Shown: in pieces, positions 27,566 to 36,068 of the stretch
How the letters are laid out: each line of letters begins with the position of its first letter
How positions within the stretch are numbered: the stretch's first letter is position 1
DNA from: Bin55 sp965205545
GTDB lineage: Bacteria; Pseudomonadota; Gammaproteobacteria; Pseudomonadales; Azotimanducaceae
Direction of reading: 5' to 3'
NCBI GenBank assembly: GCA_965205545.1
Contig: OZ242170.1
Coordinates: forward strand, 1,860,001 to 1,924,000
Length of the DNA: 64,000 nt
Notes under the pieces: model-generated
Seen by the model: the letters and a program-made list of their open reading frames with translations, nothing else
Told to the model about the DNA's origin: nothing
Database searches by the model: none
Program-made: the position numbers and the translations under genes

Positions 27566-30500
27566 CTAGAAGACTATCCTAGCGTCCAATCCAATCTGAT
27601 TCTGCTTGGTTGATCCAATGTCAGCCTTGCCGAAGACAAACCTTGTCTCGATCGCAAAGGGACCTGGAACCAGATTCTTGAGCTCGGCGCCCAGTAGCGT
27701 TGTCTTGCCATTCAAGCTACCAGAACGAACATCCACAAACGGCCTGAGCATGTAGCGATCGCCACCTACTCGGAATCCATATCCCAAGACGGTGTCAATG
27801 GACTTGCCATTGTCGTTTCGCAACACGTTTGCTTCGGGTGCTACCGAACCAACACCAATGGTCGCAGTCTCGTTCCAGACAAAGCTCTGGGTAGCCGATG
27901 TAGTCTGGCCCCACCGCGGCTCGACGGACAGAGACAGTCCCGATCCATCGGCTGCAGGTCGGAAGGCAGCTACAACGCTGATGCCCTGCTCGCTGAAGTC
28001 CTCGCCGCCATGTGTAGCGGTTACACGACCTCGAGCTTCGAAGCTGAAGGCGTCCTGGGAGAATCGAATTCCGCCAGCGACTTCAAGTCCTGTTCCAGTG
28101 ACGCCGTCGCCGCCGTCATTCCGAACCGCCAGTTCGCCAAATGGAGTTAGAGAACCGCCATTGCCTGGATCAACGTCCATGGAGGCCTCGATTCCTGCAC
28201 GCAGTCGATTCACGCCAGCAGACAGCCCATCAATGGCTCCGTCGCCACTTGCAGTCTCGATATTGGCAAACCCAACGTCGGCTCGAACCGCAAGATTGAA
28301 GTTGCCGGATTCGCCAAAGTCGTGACGCAGTCCGCCTAGTCCCAAAGTAAACGACAAGTCGCTAGTTTGGTTGGCGGCATTGACAACTGTGGATTCCGCT
28401 TCTCCGGAACCGCTACCAACTACACCCCAAACAGAAGTGTCGCCAGTTGTGGGTTCGTACCTTACATACGGGAGAATCGTCGTCAGCGATGTTTCCATCG
28501 TCTGCGTTGCGGATCCCCAGGTGTAATCGCTTTCGCCGGTGTTACTGGCAATGGCTACGCCGAACAGCCAGCAGATATGGGTCTGCAGATCCACTCCGAG
28601 GAACAACGACGTTGCGTCACCTTCATAGCCTTCTCCTTCGAAGGTCTGAGTATCAAATCCACCCCAGACGGACCAGGAGTTTACTCCTCCGTTTCCATTG
28701 AGCGTGTGGGAGAAACTCCTAAAGTTCTGTGGATCGAGGAAGCTCGCGAGATTCGGTATCGATCCCAATCCGGCAGACTGCTGCGGCAATCCATTGCTGC
28801 TGCCCGTCCAACTTATGTCAGAGACATCTCTATAGGTTGAACCTCCAGCAGAAAGCGCTGTGTTGCCACCTGTGGGAACTTCGCCTGCCTTGAGAGGCAA
28901 GTATTGCGAGAACCGTCCGAAGGACAGTCCAGAGTTCGCCCGATCACCCTCGAGACGCGAGCCAAACGCAGCGGAAACGCCGGAAAGAATCGCGCGCCCA
29001 TGATGCGCAAGGGCCATTTCGGCAACGCCTTGTAGCTCGCTGTCGCTTACGTTAGCCGTGAACGACTGAGTAGCGCTGCGTCCCTTGGGATCAGATGCCG
29101 TTATGGTTATGCCACTCGAGCCTCTCGTGTGCGGAGCAAGAGTCAGGTCCGCACCGGCGATGGATGCCGTAGCAGCACTACCAGATGCTGAAACCGCATA
29201 GGTCAATGCGTCGCCATCGTCATCCTCGAAGTACTGAGCAATGCTCATGGTCATGGATTCGCCACCGACCTGCAACGTAACATCCGCGATGCTTCCGACT
29301 GGCTCCGGTATCGTTTCCACTCTGACTTCATAGGATCCGCTTGCGCTGAGACCATCCGGATCACTGGCAGTGACCGTTATCGAGGTCGTGCCCGGAGCAA
29401 GACCGTCGATGGTCATGCTTTCGCCGGAAATGCTTGCCGTAGCGATGGATGCATCGGCTGATGCCGTTGCATAGCTAAGCGGATCGCCATCCGGGTCCAT
29501 GAACACGCCGGAGATCGATACCGTAATCGGCTCGCCTCGTGTTACGACTTGATCATCCAGGGTGCCGACCATCTGCGGTGCGGCGTTCTCCACTTCGGCT
29601 TCAAATGAAGTCATTACGTAGAGACCCTCGGGGTCAGTAGCAGTAACTGTGATCGTGGTAAACCCTACCTTGACGCCAGTGATCATAAGATCGGTTCCGT
29701 CCAACATTGCCGTCGCGGCTGCTTCGTTCGAAGACATGACGCTATAGGTCATTTCGTCGCCGTCCGGATCCATAAAGGTATCCGCAATCGAAACCATCGC
29801 AGGATCAACAACCGTCAGAGTCTGATCGGCAATCTCGTTGGCAACCATCGGAGCCGCGTTCACAACCGTGGCCATGAATGTGGTCATCGCATAGAGGCCG
29901 CCAGGATCGGTAGCCGTAACCGTGATCATGGTCTCGCCACGCTTCACGCCAGTTACCGTAACCATGTAGCCGTCGACGCTGACCGTTGCGGCATCTTCGT
30001 TGGAAGACATCGCACTGTAGGTCAATTCGTCGCCGTCCGGATCCATGAATGCATCCATGACGGACACGCTAACAGGATCGACAACCGTAAGGGTTTGATC
30101 TTCAATCATGCCAACAGCCATAGGTGCGGCATTCTCTACCGTCGCCATGAAGGTCGACATTACATACAGGCCGGCAGGATCCATTGCTGTGACGGTGACC
30201 GTGGTTTCACCAACTTTCACGCCGGTTACGGTGACCATAGATCCTTCAACGCTGACTGTTGCTGCGTCCTCGTTCGACGAGGAGGCGCTGAATGTCAATT
30301 CGTCGCCATCTGGATCGGAGAATGCGTCTGCAACATCGACCATTGCTGGATCAACAACCGTCAGAGTCTGATCTTCGATCATGCCGACAACCATCGGTCC
30401 AGCATTGATAACGGTGATGTTGAATGTATCCATCGCCGTGTTGCCATACGGGTCGGTTGCCGTAACGGTGCCTGTGGTTTCACCCACCATCACACCTGTG

Positions 30501-33500
30501 ATCGTTACAGTCAACTCGTCAACCATTGCCGTTGCAACGCCTTCGTCGCCTGTTTCAACGGAGTAGGTCAGCGGTTCGTCTTCCGGATCGCCAAAGACGC
30601 CTTCAAGAGAAACCATGATCGGCATCGTCACGTCAAGCATTTGATCGGGAATTTCGTTTCCTTCAACCACAAACGGCTTGTCGCTTTCGACTTCGATCTC
30701 AAACTTGTGCTGCACTGACAGATCGCCTGGATCCGTCGCAGTCAGAATGATCGTCGTGGAGTCAACCGACACACCGGTGATTCTCAAGGTGTAGTCGTCG
30801 GGATGTGAATCTGCCCCTTCGCCTTCGCCATTGTTTTCAATCAGCTCAACCGTCGCCACGTCTTCATTTGCCGATTCAGCGGTAATGTCCAGCGGATCGT
30901 CATTGGCGTCCGTAAACACACCTGCAAGCGAAACATCGATCGACTTGTAGACGATGACTGATTGGTCAGCAATTGGATTTGCCACAACAGGCGGATGGTT
31001 TGGAACCACTGTGATCGTGAATTCATCTACCACCATCTGCGGACCATGGGGCTGGTCAGCCGGGAAGTCGTCAGTAGCTGTAACAGTTACTTTCGTCATG
31101 CCTGGCACATTCGCGTAAATGCGAATCAGGTTTTCTCGCATTCGATGGACAACATCAGCTACGCCTTCGTCTTCGTTTTCGACCACGATCTCAAGCATGT
31201 CGTAGTCGTCCTCAAAGACGCCGTCAAGCATCACGTCCATGCTGCGAAGCTCGATTATTTCCATGTCCGCAATCGCGTTAGCAATCGTAGGCGGATCGTT
31301 TCTGGCATGAACCAGTAGTTCGAACATTATCTCCGCTGATTGCCGTGCGCTGTCCGTTGCAGTCATAGTGACGTAAACCATTCCAGGCATGTGCAGGTGA
31401 GCTACGATCCACGGACCGCCCATTTCGTCGTACTTAATGGCGACAGTGGCGATATCAGGATCTGATGTCGTTATTGCATAGTCAAGTTCATCACCTTCAT
31501 CCATGAACGACATCGTCGCATCTATTGGGTCGTATACCTTGCCAATGTATTGCTGCTGCATCCCAATTGCGTCGTTGTCTGCCATCGGGGCGTAATTGCG
31601 GACAACCTGGATCTCAAACATATCGGAAACAGATTGACCATTCTGGTCAGTTGCCGTCACAGTTACGTCCGTGAGACCCTTGGTATCTCCATATACACGC
31701 AATACATTCCCTGTGCCTCTCAACGCTGGAGTAGCGATTGTCGAATCGGCAACACTGACAGAGTAGGTCAGGTGTTCGTCATACGTCGCATCGCCGTCGT
31801 CAAAGAAGTAGTCCAAGTGCAGATCGTTCATCATGCGACCGCCTTCCTGAGCGGTTTGATCGGCAATTCCGTCACCTGCAACCATAGGAGGCATGTTGTG
31901 CTCCACGGTCACGAGGAACGTCTTGAACACCGACAAACCTTCGCGGTCGCTTGCAGTTACACGCACTCGAGACGGGCCGCTGCCAACGTTTCTACCCTTG
32001 ATGCAAATTTCATTGCCTGGTCCAACGCTAACCTCGGCGTCGCCGGGGCGAGTCGAACTAACGTCGATCAGCAATCCAGCTTGCTGGTCTCGATGATCAG
32101 GATCCATGAAGTGATCATCCGCATCAATGGGACACAGTGTGAGGCCCACCAGGATTCTTTGATCAGGAATGTCGTCGTCGGTCTTGGTTGGAGCTTCGTT
32201 CCTGTCGGTCAAGTCAACACGGACATCGACGGTATCGGAACCTCCATACTTATCCTCGACTGTTACTGTAAAGTCGTACGACGTGATTTTTCCTTCAAAG
32301 TCCAGTCCGGGCTTTGCAACGGATATCTGCACACCGTGGGTGACTTCCTCATCATCGGCATCGCTTGTTCTGACAACGGCCGCGCGGAACATGTCCGTGC
32401 CACTGACGCTCGCAGTTATAGCGTCGCCTTCGTCGACGTCGCCAACTGCCAATGGTCCACCAACTCTAGTTCCGGGGCTGCTGTTCTCAGCAACTCTATA
32501 CGAAGCAGCTGTCAGCCCGTCTGTGAAGGATGGAGCATTGTTGCGGTCCTTGACCGTCGCATTGATGGTGCTATATGCGGTACGGCCAGTAGAGTCCGTT
32601 ACCGATACCTCGATCTCAACATCAACAACGTCAAGCTTGTCGGCCGCTCCCATTTCGTTCTGAGTTGGCGTAATCGTCAACACGCCTTCAGACTCGGTGA
32701 TTGTGAGTGCTCCCTGGCATCCACCTATGCAGTTTGCGCCGTATCCATCAATGTCGTCGCGTCCGTCGCCGTCTCTGGCGTTCTGCCAAATGTTGACATT
32801 CTGCGAGTAGTCGCCTACCACCATGTAGACATGGTCAAAATCGTCTGCGAAATACGGTGCCTCTTCCACGTCCTCAATTTGAACTTGGAATGACACTCGG
32901 TCGGTCTCGCCGGAAAGGTCCGTAGCGCACAAGTTGATTGTGTATACGCCACCGGTAGTCTCGAAGTCTGTGACAGTTCGTTGGAATCTTCCAAGTCCAA
33001 GCGAACCGGGCACTACAAGATCGTACTCGTGTGAAACATTGTCGGGCGTTCTCGTCGTGCCACGTCGTTCCTGCAGGAGAGTGCCGAACAGCGGGTTGCG
33101 ACGTTCGGTGCTTTCAGCGCCCTGGCAAGGAGTACATCGTCCTACTTGGCTCCAGCAGAGGCGATCGCCAGTCGGCTGCGCGTCGTCAGCTGTGAAGGTC
33201 AATCGAATGGATTCGCCTTCCATGATCTTCGGTATGCCCGTGCTGAAGAAAGCATCACCCATCTTTGCGACCGTACGAATGCTTGGGCCGGTGTTCGGAC
33301 CATAGACAAGGTCAACGTAGACGGTAACGCCATCAGTCAATACCTTTGGTGTAGCACCACGCTGAAACGCCGCTACCGTAACAGAAACTCGATCCGTGCC
33401 GTATCGACCAAGAAGAACGAAGTTCGGATCTTCCGGATCGATTGACGGAGTGTTCATCGTGATGGTTAGGTTTCCGTTCATGCACGTTGAAGCGCCAGAC

Positions 33501-35437
33501 AGTGACGCCGTTGCAAGAGCGACCTCTTGACCATCTTCCATACCCGTTAAATCGGATCCTGTAATCTCGAAACAGAGGTCGTCTCCCTCTATGTCCGAGA
33601 AGCTACCCGCAACGTTGGTAGATCTTGAACCACCGCCGCTAGCCGCAGCAAGTGGTTGGAGGAAAATATCCGTCGCGGTGCGCCTTTTGACAGGAATGTC
33701 GTTGCCTTCGATTACGTCCACGAAAATCTTCATCGTGTCCTTGGCGCCCGACTGATCCGTTGCCGTAACAGTCAGCTCGAACTGCCTGCCATTCTCAACG
33801 GCGGTAAGATCCATAGCAGTTACAGTGATGCGACCAGTCTGCTCGTTGTCTTCCGTTATTCCCAGAACACCTTGACCGCCTGACAGCGTGAACGTGATTT
33901 CGTGATCACAGTTGTAGTCGTTGGACGCGTCTTCGTCCATGCACGCTGCTACATTCTCGTCTTCATCAAAAATCAGGTCGTCTACGAAATCCGACATGAC
34001 GTTGACATAGAAATCCATGCCGACATTGTCGACATCCCAATCAAACGTCGCTTGCGAAATCTTGAATACGGGCGTGTGGTTCTCTATGACAGATACCGGA
34101 ATCCTCGCCATCAATGTAGTGGTGTTTGGTGCGGTACCCGTGGTGGCGGTGAGCGTCACGGTATACGTACCTTCCGCCAATCCAGTCATGCGCAGAATGT
34201 CATCTGTGTGATCGCCGTCCTCGTCAGTAATGTGCTCCACGGAAACTGCTGTGTTGCCTGTACTTGCACCAACCATGAACGTCGTTCCGACGGGACGCTG
34301 CACGTTGTCGTTTGTTGGATCGTCGGTGTTTGTAGGATCGTCGGCGGTTACGTCCGTGGCACTTTCGTCGATACTTGGAGTAAAGAAATCACTTACGTCT
34401 AGATTTACCGTTTCGCCAACAGAGAGCTTGTAGGGAGTTTCAGAGGTATAAGTCAGAGCTGCCGTAGCAACTGCTGCAGCGGGACTCGCTGACGTTCCTT
34501 CGTTTCGCCCAAAGCCCGTTCCACTGACGCCCATGACAGATATCGTGAACGATTCTCCCGCGGGCAATCCAGTAAGCGTGGCGGACTGCCGTCCGGCGGT
34601 CGCTGCGTCTTCCCCAGTCATTGCGGAGTCCATCACCGTAGTGGAACTCATCGTGGGCATCATCGCGCCCATGGGTGTATACGTTGCTGTTACTACATAG
34701 CTTGTAGCGCTAGTATCGGGAGTCGCTGGGGGGCCAGCCGTCGAATTGTTGCCATCACCGGTCCATTCAACATAAACGCTGTGATTTGATTCCGCAACGG
34801 CAAATACGTCGGTTGGAGCCGCGTGCGGCACCGGGCGTACCGTAACCGTGAACGCAAATTCTGCTCCAACTCCTCCACTGAAAGCCTTCTCGGCTTTGAG
34901 CACGTAGCTTCCAGGCGCCATGCGATGGAAATCACTATCGCTGCTTGCAGTGTTGTATGAAACCGTTGCACCGGCAGTGACGGTGCCAGCATCGGCACTG
35001 TTCTCTGGAACTGAAATCGTACTCGAGGGTACGGCTGGGTCAGCGGTCGGCATGCCGTCGGCCAGCGTCAGCAGCACGAACGTCATCGTCCCGCCTACGT
35101 CAGTCGCGGTGAGTGCTGTCGTGCCATCGGCCATGTACAGCTTGTAGGACAAGTCGCCTTCGCCAGGACACGCGGGCGCGTTCGTCGCAGAAACCGTTGG
35201 CAGTGCGGTCGTTTCGTTGGTGCCACCGAACAGGTACTCAATGCCGAAACTGCCCGAGTCTTCCTTCCATCCGCCGCTGCCATCGGCGGCAGCCGTAGGA
35301 TCGTCAAACTCGCATGTCTGCGCAAACAACGGCGCTGTGACCAGTCCAGCTGCAGCAACAAAGCCTGCCAGTGCGAAAAGTCGCAGAGAACCGAACAATC
35401 CTTTGTTCGCTCTCCCAACCGAATGTAGTTTACTCAT
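27566..35437 (-). CDS. Giant cadherin-like autotransporter 1
   Basis: 2623 residues. The ATG at 35437 is preceded by AGGAGG ~6 nt upstream. Signal peptide ~1-40 (LFALAGFVAAAGLVTAPLFAQ). A Fn3-like module is at ~207-330. A long array of Ig/cadherin-like modules follows, each ~80-95 residues with D.DGD.(L/M)TY, VTVTATD and F.V.V patterns. Several carry Cys pairs (CIGGCQG, CWSQVGRC), unusual for classical autotransporter passengers. Near the C-terminal side three modules are nearly identical (91 residues each). A linker (~2070-2250) precedes a ~365-residue outer-membrane barrel ending in terminal Phe. The design is that of a type V-like surface protein, probably an adhesin. Two paralogues exist: the next gene upstream on this strand and the barrel at the left edge. 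Confidence 0.88.
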   Translation of the reverse strand: MSKLHSVGRANKGLFGSLRLFALAGFVAAAGLVTAPLFAQTCEFDDPTAAADGSGGWKEDSGSFGIEYLFGGTNETTALPTVSATNAPACPGEGDLSYKLYMADGTTALTATDVGGTMTFVLLTLADGMPTADPAVPSSTISVPENSADAGTVTAGATVSYNTASSDSDFHRMAPGSYVLKAEKAFSGGVGAEFAFTVTVRPVPHAAPTDVFAVAESNHSVYVEWTGDGNNSTAGPPATPDTSATSYVVTATYTPMGAMMPTMSSTTVMDSAMTGEDAATAGRQSATLTGLPAGESFTISVMGVSGTGFGRNEGTSASPAAAVATAALTYTSETPYKLSVGETVNLDVSDFFTPSIDESATDVTADDPTNTDDPTNDNVQRPVGTTFMVGASTGNTAVSVEHITDEDGDHTDDILRMTGLAEGTYTVTLTATTGTAPNTTTLMARIPVSVIENHTPVFKISQATFDWDVDNVGMDFYVNVMSDFVDDLIFDEDENVAACMDEDASNDYNCDHEITFTLSGGQGVLGITEDNEQTGRITVTAMDLTAVENGRQFELTVTATDQSGAKDTMKIFVDVIEGNDIPVKRRTATDIFLQPLAAASGGGSRSTNVAGSFSDIEGDDLCFEITGSDLTGMEDGQEVALATASLSGASTCMNGNLTITMNTPSIDPEDPNFVLLGRYGTDRVSVTVAAFQRGATPKVLTDGVTVYVDLVYGPNTGPSIRTVAKMGDAFFSTGIPKIMEGESIRLTFTADDAQPTGDRLCWSQVGRCTPCQGAESTERRNPLFGTLLQERRGTTRTPDNVSHEYDLVVPGSLGLGRFQRTVTDFETTGGVYTINLCATDLSGETDRVSFQVQIEDVEEAPYFADDFDHVYMVVGDYSQNVNIWQNARDGDGRDDIDGYGANCIGGCQGALTITESEGVLTITPTQNEMGAADKLDVVDVEIEVSVTDSTGRTAYSTINATVKDRNNAPSFTDGLTAASYRVAENSSPGTRVGGPLAVGDVDEGDAITASVSGTDMFRAAVVRTSDADDEEVTHGVQISVAKPGLDFEGKITSYDFTVTVEDKYGGSDTVDVRVDLTDRNEAPTKTDDDIPDQRILVGLTLCPIDADDHFMDPDHRDQQAGLLIDVSSTRPGDAEVSVGPGNEICIKGRNVGSGPSRVRVTASDREGLSVFKTFLVTVEHNMPPMVAGDGIADQTAQEGGRMMNDLHLDYFFDDGDATYDEHLTYSVSVADSTIATPALRGTGNVLRVYGDTKGLTDVTVTATDQNGQSVSDMFEIQVVRNYAPMADNDAIGMQQQYIGKVYDPIDATMSFMDEGDELDYAITTSDPDIATVAIKYDEMGGPWIVAHLHMPGMVYVTMTATDSARQSAEIMFELLVHARNDPPTIANAIADMEIIELRSMDVMLDGVFEDDYDMLEIVVENEDEGVADVVHRMRENLIRIYANVPGMTKVTVTATDDFPADQPHGPQMVVDEFTITVVPNHPPVVANPIADQSVIVYKSIDVSLAGVFTDANDDPLDITAESANEDVATVELIENNGEGEGADSHPDDYTLRITGVSVDSTTIILTATDPGDLSVQHKFEIEVESDKPFVVEGNEIPDQMLDVTMPIMVSLEGVFGDPEDEPLTYSVETGDEGVATAMVDELTVTITGVMVGETTGTVTATDPYGNTAMDTFNITVINAGPMVVGMIEDQTLTVVDPAMVDVADAFSDPDGDELTFSASSSNEDAATVSVEGSMVTVTGVKVGETTVTVTAMDPAGLYVMSTFMATVENAAPMAVGMIEDQTLTVVDPVSVSVMDAFMDPDGDELTYSAMSSNEDAATVSVDGYMVTVTGVKRGETMITVTATDPGGLYAMTTFMATVVNAAPMVANEIADQTLTVVDPAMVSIADTFMDPDGDEMTYSVMSSNEAAATAMLDGTDLMITGVKVGFTTITVTATDPEGLYVMTSFEAEVENAAPQMVGTLDDQVVTRGEPITVSISGVFMDPDGDPLSYATASADASIATASISGESMTIDGLAPGTTSITVTASDPDGLSASGSYEVRVETIPEPVGSIADVTLQVGGESMTMSIAQYFEDDDGDALTYAVSASGSAATASIAGADLTLAPHTRGSSGITITASDPKGRSATQSFTANVSDSELQGVAEMALAHHGRAILSGVSAAFGSRLEGDRANSGLSFGRFSQYLPLKAGEVPTGGNTALSAGGSTYRDVSDISWTGSSNGLPQQSAGLGSIPNLASFLDPQNFRSFSHTLNGNGGVNSWSVWGGFDTQTFEGEGYEGDATSLFLGVDLQTHICWLFGVAIASNTGESDYTWGSATQTMETSLTTILPYVRYEPTTGDTSVWGVVGSGSGEAESTVVNAANQTSDLSFTLGLGGLRHDFGESGNFNLAVRADVGFANIETASGDGAIDGLSAGVNRLRAGIEASMDVDPGNGGSLTPFGELAVRNDGGDGVTGTGLEVAGGIRFSQDAFSFEARGRVTATHGGEDFSEQGISVVAAFRPAADGSGLSLSVEPRWGQTTSATQSFVWNETATIGVGSVAPEANVLRNDNGKSIDTVLGYGFRVGGDRYMLRPFVDVRSGSLNGKTTLLGAELKNLVPGPFAIETRFVFGKADIGSTKQNQIGLDARIVF
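29581..30399 (-). repeat. Three 273-bp tandem repeats in autotransporter 1
   Basis: Three consecutive in-frame copies of a 273-bp unit (91 residues) encode near-identical modules (GMIEDQTLTVVDP..., DPDGDELTYSA, SNEDAATVSV, VTVTGVK.GET). More divergent copies flank them. Such repeats recombine easily, so copy number is likely to vary between strains. Confidence 0.85.
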
Positions 35438-35652
35438 GGATTTCCTCCTATTGCCAACTCCCTTTGCGACTTTCCTTTAATTGCCAAAGTCATTTCGCAA
35501 CCGTGTGACACCTTGTGCGGCACAGCTACAGCTTCGACCTGTTGCCGACCGTTCACAGGAGCAGTTGAACCGCAGACACAAGATTGTGAACCCCTGAAGC
35601 CAATACGGTTCCCGTGCTCTTTTTTCATATTTTGGATATGCATAAAACACTC

Positions 35653-35678
35653 GTAGTTGCTTCAATTGAAACAACTAC
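35653..35678 (-). promoter_or_regulatory. 26-bp dyad in the leader of autotransporter 1
   Basis: GTAGTTG-cttcaattgaaa-CAACTAC is an inverted repeat with one mismatched pair, ~28-53 nt downstream of the predicted start of transcription. It could be an operator or an mRNA hairpin. Confidence 0.5.
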
Positions 35679-35712
35679 AAGCGAGAAACTCCGCAATCAA
35701 TAGTTTGGGTGA

Positions 35713-35742
35713 AGTGTAATCGACCAAAGGGCGGAATGTCAA
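35713..35742 (-). promoter_or_regulatory. Sigma70-like promoter of autotransporter 1
   Basis: On the minus strand: TTGACA (35742-35737), 18-nt spacer, TACACT (35718-35713). The same TTGACA-18-TACAAT layout occurs before the paralogue. Predicted start of transcription ~35706, giving a ~270-nt leader. Confidence 0.7.
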
Positions 35743-35754
35743 CCCCTAATGACG

Positions 35755-35787
35755 ATATTTTTCATTTTGTTTCATTTTGTTTCAATG
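35755..35787 (-). promoter_or_regulatory. Direct-repeat element upstream of promoter 1
   Basis: Read on the plus strand, ATTTTGTTTC occurs twice with 10-nt period, flanked by further TTTC/TTTCA. It begins ~12 nt upstream of the -35 box. A similar TTTGTTTCA element precedes the second promoter, suggesting a shared activator or UP-element-like site. Confidence 0.5.
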
Positions 35788-35974
35788 CTGCTCGAGTCAG
35801 TGTTGTTCGATACTAGAAGCACCAATCGTCAGGATTCCGTAAGGGCACTCTGGCAGGTACGTTGCCGCGCAAGCAGTCCACCCTAAAAGGAATGGCTATG
35901 GGTGCTTTCCGAGCTCGAACTCCGTTCGACTGGTACATTGATTGAGAACTGAATGTAAATGCACTGAAGCTAAC

Positions 35975-36007
35975 AAAAAACTGGTGGACCTCAATGAGAT
36001 CCACCAG
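35975..36007 (-). terminator. Rho-independent terminator of autotransporter 2 (distal hairpin)
   Basis: On the minus strand, CTGGTGGA...TCCACCAG (36007-36000 with 35988-35981) with an inner CTC/GAG extension is followed by six T (35980-35975). Confidence 0.9.
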
Positions 36008-36018
36008 CTCTTGATCGG

Positions 36019-36047
36019 CTCACGTGCCGGATAGACCGGCACGTGAG
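36019..36047 (-). repeat. Inverted repeat after autotransporter 2 (proximal hairpin)
   Basis: CTCACGTGCCGG and its exact inverse with a 5-nt loop, between the stop codon (36069) and the terminator. It matches the layout after autotransporter 1 but not its sequence. Confidence 0.75.
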
Positions 36048-36068
36048 GTAGTTGATGTCTAGAGTAGT

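Larger units (their letters stand above)
35438..36068. other. Leader and promoter of autotransporter 1 plus 3' region of autotransporter 2
   Basis: No gene is supported. From low to high coordinate it contains the ~270-nt untranslated leader, a 26-bp dyad, a sigma70-like promoter, a T-rich repeat element, and the two hairpins that end the upstream paralogue. A 69-codon minus-strand frame in the leader overlaps the start codon and looks random. Confidence 0.7.

Noticed and set aside
31550..32893. A 447-codon open frame antisense to autotransporter 1
   Set aside because: It lies entirely opposite a well-supported giant gene, has no signal or domain-like sequence, and arises from codon bias of the repeat modules.
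35434..35643. 69-codon frame in the leader of autotransporter 1
   Set aside because: It overlaps the real start codon and its sequence is not family-like; a leader peptide is possible but unsupported.
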